A DNA stretch of 64,000 bases from Luteibacter sp. Sphag1AF (GCF_014192715.1 NZ_JACHYH010000006.1:1-64000), one strand, 5' to 3'. Shown: positions 16,307 to 26,031, counted from the stretch's first letter. A program made the numbers and translations. The notes: generated by a model not told the origin, from the sequence alone.

Positions 16307-16861
16307 TCAAGGGGTGGCCCACTCGCGTGCCAGCAATGCGAACACCATGTCGTCGACCCATTCGCCGCGGAAAAAATAGCTTTCCACGTGATGGGCTTCC
16401 TGGCGCAAACCCAGCGAACGGCATAGCGCCACGCTGGCTGTATTGCGTGGATCAACCGACGCCACCAGCCTGCGATAACCCCACTCGGTAAAGGCCACAC
16501 CCATTACCGCCCGCATCGCTTCCAGGGCATACCCCCTGCCCTGCGCGCCATGCTGCAACGACAATCCGAACTCAATCGCATCCTCGCCGCTGGCGGGAAA
16601 ATGAATACCGAAGTCGCCCAGCAACTCACCCGACGCCGCATCACGGATCGCCAGCTGGTTCCATCCATCCGGCTGGGCAAACGCACGTGCGTGCTGGTCG
16701 GCAATGAAGGCCTCGACCTCGGCAATCGTCTGCGGCTTCCATCCCTGATAACGGGAAATATCCGGATCGCCGCGATACGCCAGCACCATTGGCGCATCAT
16801 CCATGGTCAGCGAATCAAGCAGAAGGCGTGGCGTGCGCAAGATCATCGGTAACGCTTCCAT
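16307..16861 (-). CDS. GNAT family N-acetyltransferase (RimJ/RimL type)
   Basis: The 184-residue protein begins MEALPMILRTPRLLLDSLT, typical of RimJ/RimL-like acetyltransferases, and has the acetyl-CoA-binding strand-loop (GLSLQHGAQGRGYALEAM) and the downstream VDPRNTASVALCRSLGL motif. It should transfer acetyl from acetyl-CoA to an amine; the substrate is unknown. The ATG overlaps the stop codon of the upstream threonine-aldolase-like gene by one base (TGATG), which implies translational coupling. Confidence 0.88.
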   Translation of the reverse strand: MEALPMILRTPRLLLDSLTMDDAPMVLAYRGDPDISRYQGWKPQTIAEVEAFIADQHARAFAQPDGWNQLAIRDAASGELLGDFGIHFPASGEDAIEFGLSLQHGAQGRGYALEAMRAVMGVAFTEWGYRRLVASVDPRNTASVALCRSLGLRQEAHHVESYFFRGEWVDDMVFALLAREWATP

Positions 16862-18012
16862 CAACTGGCGAACGCGCGCACCAGGTAATCGGTATCACGG
16901 CGCAGCAGTGTCTCGTTAAAGGTCAGGTTGAGGCGTCCGTTTTCCACATCCATGATGCGGATGCCCGCACTGGCCAGGCGCTCAGACAGGCCTTTCGCGC
17001 GTGCCGCCGATACAGCCACGTAATGGATGTTCGTGCCGTTGGGAACACGCTGCACGGTATAGCCCTTCGTGCGGCCCAAGCCATCGAGCAACCGGTCGCC
17101 TGCCTGGCGCACTTTGGCAAAACGCTCGCCAAAGGTGTTGACCGAATCCAGCGCCAGAATCGCGGGTAGCCAGCCATGATAGATGCCGCCGCCAAACACG
17201 TGGCGCGTGGCCCGGGCTTCGTCCATACGCGCCTTGCTGCCTGCGAGCACGGCACCAAAGGGCGCATCCAGATACTTGTAGAGCGACACATACACCGTAT
17301 CGAACGGCGCGCTGTAGCTGGCCGGATCAAACCCGGGCGCGCCGCTGTTCAACAGCAGCCGCGCGCCGTCCAGATGCAGGCCGATGCCCTTGCTCCGCGC
17401 GAAGGCGGCAATCTCCCTGACCGTTTCAAACGGCACCATCGCACCGTCCGCACGACGCACCGGACTTTCCAGTGAAATGGCGCCGATGGACAGCGGATAC
17501 GCACCCTCTTCCGTCAGCGCGACGGCAGCCTTCACTTCGTCCAGCGTGGGAGCGGCCTTTGTGCCGCCCACCGGCAGCACGTTGATGTTGCTGAGAATGG
17601 TCACCGCATCGCTTTCATCGCGATACACATGGCTTTCCTGCTGCACGATGGCGCGGCGATGGTCCCCACACAGAAGGCGCAGGGCAATCTGATTGGCCAG
17701 CGTGCCTGTAGGCATGAAGGCGGCGTCCTCCTTGCCCAGCAAGGTGGCGAAGCGCTTCTCCATCTCGGCAACCACGCCCTCGGTGAGATAGGCGTCGGAC
17801 ACGCGACCCTCCTTCGCCGCCAGCAACGCATCCACCCGCGCGAGCAGGTCGCGGTTGTACAACGGCGCACTGTCACCGCCGAAGTACACCGTGGTCTGAA
17901 TGTGATCCGGATCGTCCGGGCTTTTCGGTGCCGTGGCGAACGCGCTGAGGGGAAGCACACCTGCCGCGACACCTGCGGCAAGGGATGAAAGAATGAACTC
18001 GCGACGCTGCAT
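16861..18012 (-). CDS. threonine aldolase family PLP enzyme with Tat-type signal peptide
   Basis: The 383-residue protein has the fold-type I aldolase/beta-eliminating lyase pattern: FGGDSAP, MPTGTLANQIAL, LHLDGARLLL and the PLP-lysine segment YVSLYKYLDAPFGA. Family members cleave L-threonine or related beta-hydroxy amino acids. The N-terminus MQRREFILSSLAAGVAAG with a hydrophobic stretch and AFA is a good twin-arginine signal, whereas ordinary threonine aldolases are cytosolic. Tat export of a folded, cofactor-loaded enzyme to the periplasm is therefore likely, although the substrate is unknown. It is followed by a coupled acetyltransferase gene. Confidence 0.85.
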   Translation of the reverse strand: MQRREFILSSLAAGVAAGVLPLSAFATAPKSPDDPDHIQTTVYFGGDSAPLYNRDLLARVDALLAAKEGRVSDAYLTEGVVAEMEKRFATLLGKEDAAFMPTGTLANQIALRLLCGDHRRAIVQQESHVYRDESDAVTILSNINVLPVGGTKAAPTLDEVKAAVALTEEGAYPLSIGAISLESPVRRADGAMVPFETVREIAAFARSKGIGLHLDGARLLLNSGAPGFDPASYSAPFDTVYVSLYKYLDAPFGAVLAGSKARMDEARATRHVFGGGIYHGWLPAILALDSVNTFGERFAKVRQAGDRLLDGLGRTKGYTVQRVPNGTNIHYVAVSAARAKGLSERLASAGIRIMDVENGRLNLTFNETLLRRDTDYLVRAFAS

Positions 18013-18106
18013 GAAAACTCCCCCCGGAATGCGGTGTGGCCCGCCCTGCGCACGCTATCAGTGGCGCCATCAACATGCACGTGACGAAGGTCACCAACCG
18101 CAAGCG

Positions 18107-19006
18107 TCAGCTCAGGTGAGCGGACAACGCACCGGCCACCAGGTCCATGAACGACTGTACGCGATGCGGAAGATTGCGCCGGTGCGGATACACAAACGAC
18201 ACCGGCATGGGCGCGGCGCGAAAGTCGCGCATCACCTCCACCAGCTTGCCCGCGTCAATCAAGGGCTGCACCACCAGCGTGGGCGTCTGCACCAGGCCCA
18301 GGCCCGCGATGCACGCGGCCTCGTACGCATTGGTGTTGTTCACGGTGACAGCGCCGCGCATGGGCACCATCTGATACGCCGTGCCATCGAAGTACTCAAA
18401 GCCGTCCGGACGCGTGCCCAGCGTGGACACGTAGTGAACCATGCGATGCGCCGGAAGATCGGCGACGGTTTCGGGCATGCCATGGCGTGCGATGTAACCC
18501 GGGCTCACATAGTTGCCGATCTGAAGATTGCCCAGCAGGCGTGCCACGAGGCTGGAATCGGCCAGTGTGCCCACACGCAGCACGCAGTCGAAACCTTCGC
18601 TGACCGGATCAACGCGGCGATCCGTGGAGCTGACCTCGATTTCCAGCTCGGGGTGCTCGTCCAGCCAGCCGGGAAGCAGCGGCATGATGTAGTTGTGGGC
18701 CAGCCGCTCCGGCATGTCCACGCGCAGCCTTCCGCGCAACGCCTGGCCGCCGCCATGAAACATGGCCTGGGCCTCGTCGATGTCCGCCAGCAGGTCGCGG
18801 CTGCGGTCGTAGAAGGCGCGGCCGTCCAGCGTCAGCTCCACACGCCGGGTCGTACGATGCAAAAGGCGCGTGCCAAGGCTCGTTTCCAGCTGGCGTACCG
18901 CCGTGGAAATACTGGCCTTGGGCAGGCTCATGGTCTCCGCTGCCCGGGTGAAGCTGGCCAGTTCGGCCACCCGGACGAAAATCTGCATAGCATCGACCAG
19001 ATTCAT
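18107..19006 (-). CDS. LysR family transcriptional regulator
   Basis: The 299-residue protein has an N-terminal winged helix-turn-helix (MNLVDAMQIFVRVAELASF, then SLPKASISTAVRQLE and GTRLLHRTTRRV) and a periplasmic-binding-like effector domain from about residue 90. It is divergent from the SDR gene at 19128, the usual layout for a LysR protein controlling its neighbour. A perfect palindrome 13 bp upstream of its start is the likely binding site. The effector is unknown. Confidence 0.93.
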   Translation of the reverse strand: MNLVDAMQIFVRVAELASFTRAAETMSLPKASISTAVRQLETSLGTRLLHRTTRRVELTLDGRAFYDRSRDLLADIDEAQAMFHGGGQALRGRLRVDMPERLAHNYIMPLLPGWLDEHPELEIEVSSTDRRVDPVSEGFDCVLRVGTLADSSLVARLLGNLQIGNYVSPGYIARHGMPETVADLPAHRMVHYVSTLGTRPDGFEYFDGTAYQMVPMRGAVTVNNTNAYEAACIAGLGLVQTPTLVVQPLIDAGKLVEVMRDFRAAPMPVSFVYPHRRNLPHRVQSFMDLVAGALSAHLS

Positions 19007-19019
19007 TGCCGCCCCTCAT

Positions 19020-19038
19020 TGTTCGGATTTTCCGAACA
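19020..19038. promoter_or_regulatory. operator-like palindrome between lysR-type gene and SDR gene
   Basis: TGTTCGGA and its perfect complement TCCGAACA are separated by TTT. The position next to the regulator start suggests autorepression. The spacing is shorter than the usual T-N11-A box, so the assignment is an inference from location and symmetry. Confidence 0.6.
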
Positions 19039-19127
19039 TAGTACGCGGACTGATCGGGTTTATCGCCAGCCAGCGAGTCAATAGTCTGCTCTTACCGAAT
19101 GTTTCCCTGCCCCCACGGAGCCGCCCC

Positions 19128-19892
19128 ATGAGCACACAGACCCCCATCGCCCTGATCACCGGCGGCAGCCGAGGCCTCGGCCGCCATGCCGCGCTGAAGC
19201 TGGCCGAGCACGGCACCGATGTGATCCTGACCTACCGTTCGGCACAAAGCGAAGCCGCCAGCGTCGTCGCTGCCATCGAGGCGCTGGGTCGCCGCGCCGT
19301 GGCGTTGCCACTGGACGTTGGCGATGCCGCCAGCTTTGCTGCCTTTGCCACGGCGGTGACCGAAGCGCTAAAACACGTGTGGCAGCGCGACCGGTTCGAC
19401 TACCTGCTGAACAACGCGGGCATGGGCGTCCACGCGCTGGTGACCGACACGACCGAAGCGCAGTTCGACGACCTGGTGGACGTGCACCTCAAGGGCCCGT
19501 TCTTCCTTACCCAGAAGCTGCTGCCTCTGATGAACGACGGTGGCCGCATCATCAACGTATCCAGCGGCCTCACCCGTTTTGCGCTGCCCGGATATGGCGC
19601 GTATGCAGCCATGAAGGGCGCCATCGAAGTGCTGACCCGTTATCAGGCGAAGGAACTGGGCGCCCGCGGCATCTCGGTGAACACCCTGGCGCCGGGCGCC
19701 ATCGAGACCGATTTTGGCGGCGGTGCCGTACGCGACAACAAGGAACTGAACCAGATGGTGGCCTCGCAGACCGCGCTGGGCCGCGTGGGTCAGCCAGACG
19801 ACATCGGCGGTGCCGTGGTCGCGCTGCTGTCGCCGGAGAGTCGCTGGATCAACGCCCAGCGCATCGAAGCCTCCGGCGGCATGTTCGTCTGA
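19128..19892 (+). CDS. short-chain dehydrogenase/reductase
   Basis: The 254-residue protein starts at the ATG at 19128 (MSTQTPIALITGGSRGLG). It has the NAD(P)-binding TGGSRGLG motif, NNAG at about residue 98, and a catalytic Ser/Tyr/Lys set (INVSSGL, then YGAYAAMKGA). It should reduce or oxidise a carbonyl/alcohol with NAD(P)H, probably NADPH. The substrate is unknown. It is probably controlled by the divergent LysR protein. Confidence 0.92.
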   Translation: MSTQTPIALITGGSRGLGRHAALKLAEHGTDVILTYRSAQSEAASVVAAIEALGRRAVALPLDVGDAASFAAFATAVTEALKHVWQRDRFDYLLNNAGMGVHALVTDTTEAQFDDLVDVHLKGPFFLTQKLLPLMNDGGRIINVSSGLTRFALPGYGAYAAMKGAIEVLTRYQAKELGARGISVNTLAPGAIETDFGGGAVRDNKELNQMVASQTALGRVGQPDDIGGAVVALLSPESRWINAQRIEASGGMFV

Positions 19893-19955
19893 TCCCAAAC
19901 CCCTTCACTCCTGCTACCGTGCGCCACTTGAAGCCACCTCCCACGGAGTGAAGTC

Positions 19956-20330
19956 ATGCTGTCCATGCTTATCGCACTGTCCACCGCAGCCACGCCGGAT
20001 TTCGCCGACCGGATGCTTACCGCGAAGAAGCTGGAGCAGACGGCCGATGGCACGGCGTACCAGAAGCAACTCTGGGACGCCGTGACCAGCCAGATGACGG
20101 TGGCGCTGCAAGGCTGCATCACCAGCAACGCCCCGGCGGACACCTCGCCGTTCACCGTGGTGGCGGACGTGAAGGCCGACGGCCACCTGGACGGCGTGGT
20201 GGTCAAACCGGCCACGCCTGTCGCCCGTTGCTTCCAGGGTCAGTTCAGCACCTGGATCCTGCCGGCGCCGCCGAAACAGCCGGCGCCGTATCCCATCGAA
20301 ATTGACGTGACGCTGACGCCGCAGCGTTAA
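19956..20330 (+). CDS. hypothetical exported protein
   Basis: The 124-residue product has a short hydrophobic N-terminus (MLSMLIALSTAATP) that may act as a signal peptide, and two cysteines (LQGCITSN and VARCFQGQF). The C-terminal half (VVADVKADGHLDGVVVKP, then PYPIEIDVTL) resembles the alternating strands of TonB-C-like domains, but this is weak. Its stop overlaps that of the convergent aldo/keto reductase gene in the palindrome TTAA. Function unknown. Confidence 0.7.
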   Translation: MLSMLIALSTAATPDFADRMLTAKKLEQTADGTAYQKQLWDAVTSQMTVALQGCITSNAPADTSPFTVVADVKADGHLDGVVVKPATPVARCFQGQFSTWILPAPPKQPAPYPIEIDVTLTPQR

Positions 20331-21157
20331 TTCACCTCTGCCGGGTCCGGGCCGATGCGGTTGCCTGCATCCAGCCCGTCGATGGTGCGCATGTCGTCAG
20401 CCGACAGCGCAAAGTCGAAGATCGCAAAGTTCTCGGCGATGCGCGACGGCGTCTGCGACTTCGGAATCACCATGTGGCCGCGCTGCACATGCCAGCGCAG
20501 CACCACCTGTGCCACGGTGCGGTCAACGCGGCGCGCAATGCCTTCCAGCAGCGGGTGTTTCAGCAGATCACCACCCTGGCCCAGCGGGCTCCACGCTTCG
20601 GTGATGATGTGATGCTTCGCGTGGAATGCATCGTTGTCTCGCTGGGCGAAATCAGGATGCAGTTCGATCTGGTTGACCACGGGCGTCACGCCGGTTTCGG
20701 CGATGATGCGCTCAAGATGCTCGGGCTGGAAATTGGACACGCCAATGGAACGCACGCGGCCCTGCTCGCGCAGGTGGACCAGTGCCTTCCACGTGTCGAC
20801 GTAAGTGTCCTTTGCCGGCATGGGCCAGTGGATCAGGTACATGTCCACGTAATCCGTACCAAGGCGGGCCAGGCTGGCATCAAATGCCTTGAGCGTGCTG
20901 TCGTAGCCCTGGTCGGCATTCCACAGCTTGGTGGTGAGGAAGATGTCGCCACGCGCCACGCCGGAGCGCACGATGCCTTCGCCCACGCCTTTTTCGTTGC
21001 CATAGATCGACGCCGTGTCGATGGAGCGATAGCCCGTTTTCAGCGCGGCTTCCACGGCGGCCGTGGCATGGGCGTCGTCGATCTGCCATACGCCAAAGCC
21101 AAGCTGTGGCGCGCGGCGGCCGTCGTTGAGGTCAAGCAGGGGTACGTGCTGCGTCAT
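20327..21157 (-). CDS. aldo/keto reductase (2,5-diketo-D-gluconate reductase type)
   Basis: The 276-residue protein has the AKR signatures GYRSIDTASIYGNE, the catalytic lysine in LTTKLW, YLIHWP, and the cofactor-binding IPKSQTPSRIAEN near the C-terminus. It reduces aldehydes or ketones with NADPH. The start is supported by AAGGAGATGACGC before the ATG. It lies downstream of ispG on the same strand with a 71-bp gap. Substrate not determinable. Confidence 0.93.
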   Translation of the reverse strand: MTQHVPLLDLNDGRRAPQLGFGVWQIDDAHATAAVEAALKTGYRSIDTASIYGNEKGVGEGIVRSGVARGDIFLTTKLWNADQGYDSTLKAFDASLARLGTDYVDMYLIHWPMPAKDTYVDTWKALVHLREQGRVRSIGVSNFQPEHLERIIAETGVTPVVNQIELHPDFAQRDNDAFHAKHHIITEAWSPLGQGGDLLKHPLLEGIARRVDRTVAQVVLRWHVQRGHMVIPKSQTPSRIAENFAIFDFALSADDMRTIDGLDAGNRIGPDPAEVN

Positions 21158-21228
21158 GCGTCATCTCCTTCGGTGAAGCTGAAAAGGATGGAGACGCATG
21201 ACGCGCAATCAACCCCGGGGACGGAGAA

Positions 21229-22488
21229 TCAGTCCCCGCGTGCCGAGTAATGCGTGGACACGTAGTTGTCCAGAATGCCGACGAACTCGCTGGCGATATT
21301 GTCGCCACGCAGTGTCATGGCCTTCTGCCCGTCGATGAACACCGGAGCGGACGGCGCTTCGCCATTGCCCGGCAGTGAAATACCGATGTTGGCGTGCTTG
21401 GATTCACCCGGCCCATTGACCACGCAACCCATCACGGCCAGCGTGAGGTTTTCCACGCCGTCGTATTTCACGCGCCACACGGGCATCTGCTCGCGCACGT
21501 GTTCCTGCACGGTTTTGGCCAGTTCCTGGAAGAACTCGCTGGTGGTGCGGCCGCAACCCGGGCACGCGGTAACCAGCGGCGTGAACGCGCGCAGCCCCAT
21601 CGTTTGCAGGAGTTCCTGCGCCACGATCACTTCGCCGGTGCGCGACTGGCCCGGCTCTGGCGTGAGCGAAATGCGGATGGTGTCGCCGATGCCTTCCTGA
21701 AGAAGTACGGCGAGCGCGGCGCTGGATGCCGTGATGCCCTTCGAACCCATGCCCGCTTCGGTGAGGCCAAGATGCAGCGCGTAATCGGCACGGGTGGAAA
21801 GATCGCGGTACACCGCGATCAGTTCCTGCACACCGGACACCTTGCACGACAGGATGATGCGGTCGCGCGGCAAGCCCAGATCTTCGGCGCGCGCGGCGGA
21901 ATCCAGCGCGGAGCGGATCAGCGCTTCGCGGGCCACATGGCTCGCGTCCCACGGCTGGGCGCGCGTGGCGTTTTCATCCATCAGCGCGGCGACCATGCTC
22001 TGGTCCAGCGAACCCCAGTTGGCGCCGATGCGCACGGGCTTGCCGTAACGGATGGCCATCTGGATGATCGAGGCGAACTGGGTGTCTTTCTTCTTGCCGA
22101 AACCCACGTTGCCGGGGTTGATGCGGTACTTGGCCAGTGCTTCGGCGCACGCAGGCTCACCTTCCAGCAGCTGGTGGCCGTTGTAGTGGAAATCGCCGAT
22201 CAGCGGCACGGACACGCCCATCATGTCCAGGCGCTCGCGAATGCGCGGCACGGCCGCAGCGGCAGCGGGCGTGTTCACCGTGATGCGCACCATTTCCGAG
22301 CCGGCGCGGGCCAGCTCGGCAATCTGTTTGGCCGTGGACGCCGGGTCTTCCGTGTCGGTGTTGGTCATCGACTGCACGACAATCGGCGCACCGCCGCCCA
22401 CCAGGACATTGTCGATGCGCACGCCGACGCTGGGTCGACGGCCGGCCGATTCAGCGGGCCGGGGGCGGAAAACTTCAGGCTGGGTCAT
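21229..22488 (-). CDS. ispG: 4-hydroxy-3-methylbut-2-en-1-yl diphosphate synthase (flavodoxin)
   Basis: The 419-residue protein starts at ATG 22488 ([11 protein letters not shown]); a TTG four codons earlier is less likely. It carries [14 protein letters not shown] at the TIM-barrel N-terminus, [12 protein letters not shown], and the C-terminal iron-sulfur ligands (CPGCGRT and [11 protein letters not shown]) that hold the 4Fe-4S cluster. IspG converts MEcPP to HMBPP in the MEP route to isoprenoids. Length is that of the gammaproteobacterial enzyme. It lies 60 bp after the CoA hydrolase gene. Confidence 0.97.
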   Translation of the reverse strand: MTQPEVFRPRPAESAGRRPSVGVRIDNVLVGGGAPIVVQSMTNTDTEDPASTAKQIAELARAGSEMVRITVNTPAAAAAVPRIRERLDMMGVSVPLIGDFHYNGHQLLEGEPACAEALAKYRINPGNVGFGKKKDTQFASIIQMAIRYGKPVRIGANWGSLDQSMVAALMDENATRAQPWDASHVAREALIRSALDSAARAEDLGLPRDRIILSCKVSGVQELIAVYRDLSTRADYALHLGLTEAGMGSKGITASSAALAVLLQEGIGDTIRISLTPEPGQSRTGEVIVAQELLQTMGLRAFTPLVTACPGCGRTTSEFFQELAKTVQEHVREQMPVWRVKYDGVENLTLAVMGCVVNGPGESKHANIGISLPGNGEAPSAPVFIDGQKAMTLRGDNIASEFVGILDNYVSTHYSARGD

Positions 22489-22548
22489 GGGTGTGTGCAA
22501 GTTCGTTCAATGCGGCCAAGGATAACGCATCGACATGACCCGGAGCCT

Positions 22549-24498
22549 TCACGCCCGGCGCAGCGCCGCCCTCACCAGGCGCGCCTGGAGGCGATCTGCC
22601 AGCGAATCCGGGCGATCCAGCCCCATGCGGGCCACTGCCGCCTCTTCGCCAGCCACCGGGCGTCCGGGCGCCAGCAGCGCGCCGGCCAACGCCGGCCAGC
22701 CCCGGGGACTGGCCGCCCGGGCCGCCAGCCAGCCCAGCGCCGGGAGCAATTGCCGCTCCACCGTCGTGAAATCGCTGCCGAACGGAAACGGGTCCAGCAA
22801 CCCGTCGTCTGCCAGAGGGCGCAAGGCTGCCTTCAGGCCCTGCGGCGTATGTGCGCGCCATACGTCCGGCACCCGGAATTCCGGTGCCAGCTTGCCGGCG
22901 GCCTTCGCCTCCTCCACCAATTCATCCACGAAACGGGCATCGGCGATGCCCAGCATGGCGATCACGCATTCCTCGTCGGAACGGCCACGCAGGTCCGCCA
23001 CGCCGTATTCGGTGATGAACACGTCGCGCAGATGGCGCGGGATGGTTTCGTGCCCGTAGCTGAAGCGGATGTTGGAGACCGTCTCGCCGCCTTTGGAGCG
23101 CGTGGCGCGCAGCAGAAGAAGGGAGCGGCCATCGGCCAGTTCGTGCGCCATGGCCACGAAATTGAACTGACCGCCCACACCGCTCACCACCAGGCCGTTC
23201 TCCAGCCCATCGGATACCGCCGCGCCGGTCAGCGTGGCCATCATGCAGGTATTGAAGAAACGTGCACCGCGACGCTGCAAGGCGGCCAGTACCTGATGAT
23301 CGCCATACAGGTGATTGACGTTGGAAACGCGGCACATGTCGATGGCGTCCGGATCGTCCTGCTCGCTGCGATGCATCCACGCGTAGAGTTCGCGTGAGCC
23401 AAGCAGGAACGCGCCGCGCAGATAGTGGCCGCCGGCCGGCCCCACATCCTCGCCGCTGGCAGCACGCCGCTCGGTGGCCAGATCATCATAAGCTCGGCGA
23501 CGCAGCACGCCTGCCTGCTGAAGATGCATGAAGCCGTCCATCACCATTTCGCTGGCGCCATACAGGCCGGTAGTGAAGCGATCGTCGCCGCCCACCTTAC
23601 GCATCAGCGCATGCGTGACGCCCCCGCCATCCAGCGAAGCCAGCGCAACCCGCCAGCGGCCGTTCTGCTGGTGACGCAGAAGAAGTGCGCGCACGATGGC
23701 ATCGGACAGTGCGCCGATGCCGATCTGCAAGGTGCCGCCATCGCGCACCAATGCGCTGGCGTGCATGCCAAGCGCATATTCGGCCGGATCCACGGGCGGG
23801 CGCGGCAATGCAAACAGCGGCGGCGAGACGGCCGGTTCCAGCAGCAGATCGAAGTAGCCTTCGTCCACCTCGGCATGGCCGCTGACGAAGGGCATGTCCG
23901 GATGGGCCACGGCAACGCAGAATGGTCGCGGACGGCCTGCATCCGCCATTCGGCCGATGAAGTCCAGCGTCAGGTCGGGGTTGGACGAAAGGCTGATCCG
24001 CAGTCGGCCGCCTTCCCGCTTCACGGCGACCAGTTGCACCAGGACATTGATGTTGCGCTCGACAAGATCTCGCGCCACGTGCGTGTAATTCTGACTGATG
24101 TAATCACGCTGCGCGCGATGCGCGCCCATCAGCGCGCCGGACTGCATGTAGAACTCGTGCACGCTGATGTTGGCCGGCAGGCGGTTCGCCGCCTGTGCCA
24201 CGGCGTAATCCAGGTCTTCAAAACCCTCGCCGAAATGGCGGTCGAGAAAGGGTTTCAGAAAACGCTTCTGCAACCCGTGCCCCGGTGATGGCCGGGTCAG
24301 CGACAGCGCGGTGAACAGCGTGAGCGAGCGGCCGGGCGTGCCATCGACGGCACGATAGATCGCATTCAGGAGGCCATGCGGCTTGCCCAGACCCAGGGGC
24401 GCCGCGATGCGCGGGTGGCCGTCGCAATGAGCGAGGATGGCCGCGACACAGGCGTCGGTATCAGATACACGCGGTTGTGATGGCATGCCCGCGATCAT
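22549..24498 (-). CDS. acetyl-CoA hydrolase/transferase family protein
   Basis: The 649-residue protein belongs to the family I CoA transferase/acetyl-CoA hydrolase group. It has GIGALSDAIV, ITEYGVADLRGRSDEE and the glycine motif VVSGVGGQFNFVAMA. Such enzymes move CoA between carboxylates through a glutamyl-CoA intermediate. It is longer than the typical ~500-residue enzyme, with extra N-terminal sequence and an Ala/Pro-rich C-terminal extension. The start at ATG 24498 has AGGG nine bases upstream; ATG 24486 is the alternative. The acyl substrate is uncertain. Confidence 0.9.
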   Translation of the reverse strand: MIAGMPSQPRVSDTDACVAAILAHCDGHPRIAAPLGLGKPHGLLNAIYRAVDGTPGRSLTLFTALSLTRPSPGHGLQKRFLKPFLDRHFGEGFEDLDYAVAQAANRLPANISVHEFYMQSGALMGAHRAQRDYISQNYTHVARDLVERNINVLVQLVAVKREGGRLRISLSSNPDLTLDFIGRMADAGRPRPFCVAVAHPDMPFVSGHAEVDEGYFDLLLEPAVSPPLFALPRPPVDPAEYALGMHASALVRDGGTLQIGIGALSDAIVRALLLRHQQNGRWRVALASLDGGGVTHALMRKVGGDDRFTTGLYGASEMVMDGFMHLQQAGVLRRRAYDDLATERRAASGEDVGPAGGHYLRGAFLLGSRELYAWMHRSEQDDPDAIDMCRVSNVNHLYGDHQVLAALQRRGARFFNTCMMATLTGAAVSDGLENGLVVSGVGGQFNFVAMAHELADGRSLLLLRATRSKGGETVSNIRFSYGHETIPRHLRDVFITEYGVADLRGRSDEECVIAMLGIADARFVDELVEEAKAAGKLAPEFRVPDVWRAHTPQGLKAALRPLADDGLLDPFPFGSDFTTVERQLLPALGWLAARAASPRGWPALAGALLAPGRPVAGEEAAVARMGLDRPDSLADRLQARLVRAALRRA

Positions 24499-24557
24499 GC
24501 CAGATTGCCCTGCCCTTAAGGCTACACTTCCCGAATGACCCGCCTCGCTTTCGCCCC

Positions 24558-26018
24558 ATGAACGCCCATCTCCGCCACGCCAGCCTTACCGGCCGACTCT
24601 TCGCCGAACAGGCCCTCAGCCGCAGCGCCGGTGCACCGCTGATCGGGGGCAATGCCGTCGAATTGCTGATCGACGCCCGCGCGCATTACGACGCGTGGCT
24701 CGCGGCCATTCGCAGCGCCACGCATCACGTGCTGCTTGAGAACTACATCATTCGCGATGACGACATCGGCCAGGCCTTCCGCGATGCGCTGGTGGAGCGC
24801 GCGCAGGCGGGTGTATTCGTTGCGGTGATTTCGGACTGGATCGGCGCACTGGGGCAGTCGCGCTCTTCGTTCTGGAACGCGTTGCGCCAGGCAGGCGGGC
24901 AAGTGCGCATCTACAACCCGCCGCGTCTCGGCTCGTCGTTCGGCTGGATCAGCCGCGATCACCGCAAGCTGCTGGTCGTGGATGGGGAAACGGCGTTTCT
25001 GTCGGGTGTATGCATCAGCGCCAAGTGGCTGGGCGACCCGACGCGGGATGTGCCGCCCTGGCGCGATACCGGTGTCTCGCTGCGTGGCCCCGCCGTGGTG
25101 GAGCTGGAAAGCGCGTTTGCCGACAGCTGGGCGGCCTGCGGCGACGCGTTGCCGGACGACCCTCGCCTGCTGCGCATCGCGGAACCGCTGGCTGCCGGTG
25201 ATGTGTCGCTGCGCGTGATCGCCACGCAACCCAACACGGCCGGCATGTATCGCCTCGACCAGATGATTGCCGCGATGGCACGCAAGACGCTCTGGCTTAC
25301 CGATGCCTATTTCGTGGGCGTGGCGCCGTACGTGCAGGCATTGTCAGCCGCCGCGCGCGATGGCGTGGACGTGCGGCTGCTGGTGCCGGGCAGCAGCGAC
25401 ATTCCCATGGTGGCCAGCATGTCGCGCTCCGGCTACCGCCCCTTGCTGAAGGCGGGCATCCGCGTGTTCGAATGGAATGGCTCGATGCTGCACGCGAAAA
25501 CCGCCGTGGCCGATGGTCAGTGGGCGCGAGTGGGCTCGTCCAACCTCAATGTCGCCAGCTGGCTGAGCAATCGCGAAATCGACGTGGCGATTGAAGATCC
25601 GGTGTTCGCCGCGAAGCTGGCCGCGCAGTACGAACATGACCTCACCAACGCCACCGAAATCGTGCTGAAGCCGCGTCGTCGTCGCAGTGGCAACGAACCG
25701 CTGGGCAGTTCCGAATCCCGCCCGCCGCGTCCGCGCGGCGCGGGCGGCAGTTCCAGCCGTGCCGCCGCCAGCGCCCTGCGCCTGGCCAATACCGTGGGTG
25801 CTGCCATTACGGGTCACCGCGTGCTGGGCGACACGGAAACCGGCCCGCTGCTGGCGGGCGCCGTCGCGCTGGCGGTGCTGGTGGTGGTCGCGTTTGTCTG
25901 GCCCGCCGTCATTGCCTGGCCACTGGGCCTGCTGGCCGTGTGGTTTGCGCTGAATCTGGGCATTCGCTGGTGGACGCTGCGCGAGCGTCGCCGGGCGGAA
26001 ACGGAAGTGTCCGACTGA
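24558..26018 (+). CDS. phospholipase D family cardiolipin synthase
   Basis: The 486-residue protein starts at ATG 24558 (MNAHLRHASL). It has two HKD motifs: SRDHRKLLVVDG near residue 135 and MLHAKTAVADGQW with GSSNLN near 310. It should condense phosphatidylglycerol-type lipids into cardiolipin at the inner membrane. Unlike ClsA it lacks N-terminal membrane helices. Instead the C-terminus, after an Arg/Ser/Pro-rich linker, has two hydrophobic segments (LLAGAVALAVLVVVAFVWPA and a following one). It is divergent from the CoA hydrolase gene. Confidence 0.9.
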   Translation: MNAHLRHASLTGRLFAEQALSRSAGAPLIGGNAVELLIDARAHYDAWLAAIRSATHHVLLENYIIRDDDIGQAFRDALVERAQAGVFVAVISDWIGALGQSRSSFWNALRQAGGQVRIYNPPRLGSSFGWISRDHRKLLVVDGETAFLSGVCISAKWLGDPTRDVPPWRDTGVSLRGPAVVELESAFADSWAACGDALPDDPRLLRIAEPLAAGDVSLRVIATQPNTAGMYRLDQMIAAMARKTLWLTDAYFVGVAPYVQALSAAARDGVDVRLLVPGSSDIPMVASMSRSGYRPLLKAGIRVFEWNGSMLHAKTAVADGQWARVGSSNLNVASWLSNREIDVAIEDPVFAAKLAAQYEHDLTNATEIVLKPRRRRSGNEPLGSSESRPPRPRGAGGSSSRAAASALRLANTVGAAITGHRVLGDTETGPLLAGAVALAVLVVVAFVWPAVIAWPLGLLAVWFALNLGIRWWTLRERRRAETEVSD

Positions 26019-26031
26019 CCCGACGCTTGCC

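Noticed and set aside
21394-23397. 667-codon frame antisense to ispG and the CoA hydrolase gene
   Set aside because: It spans two convincing genes on the other strand and has no recognisable motif.
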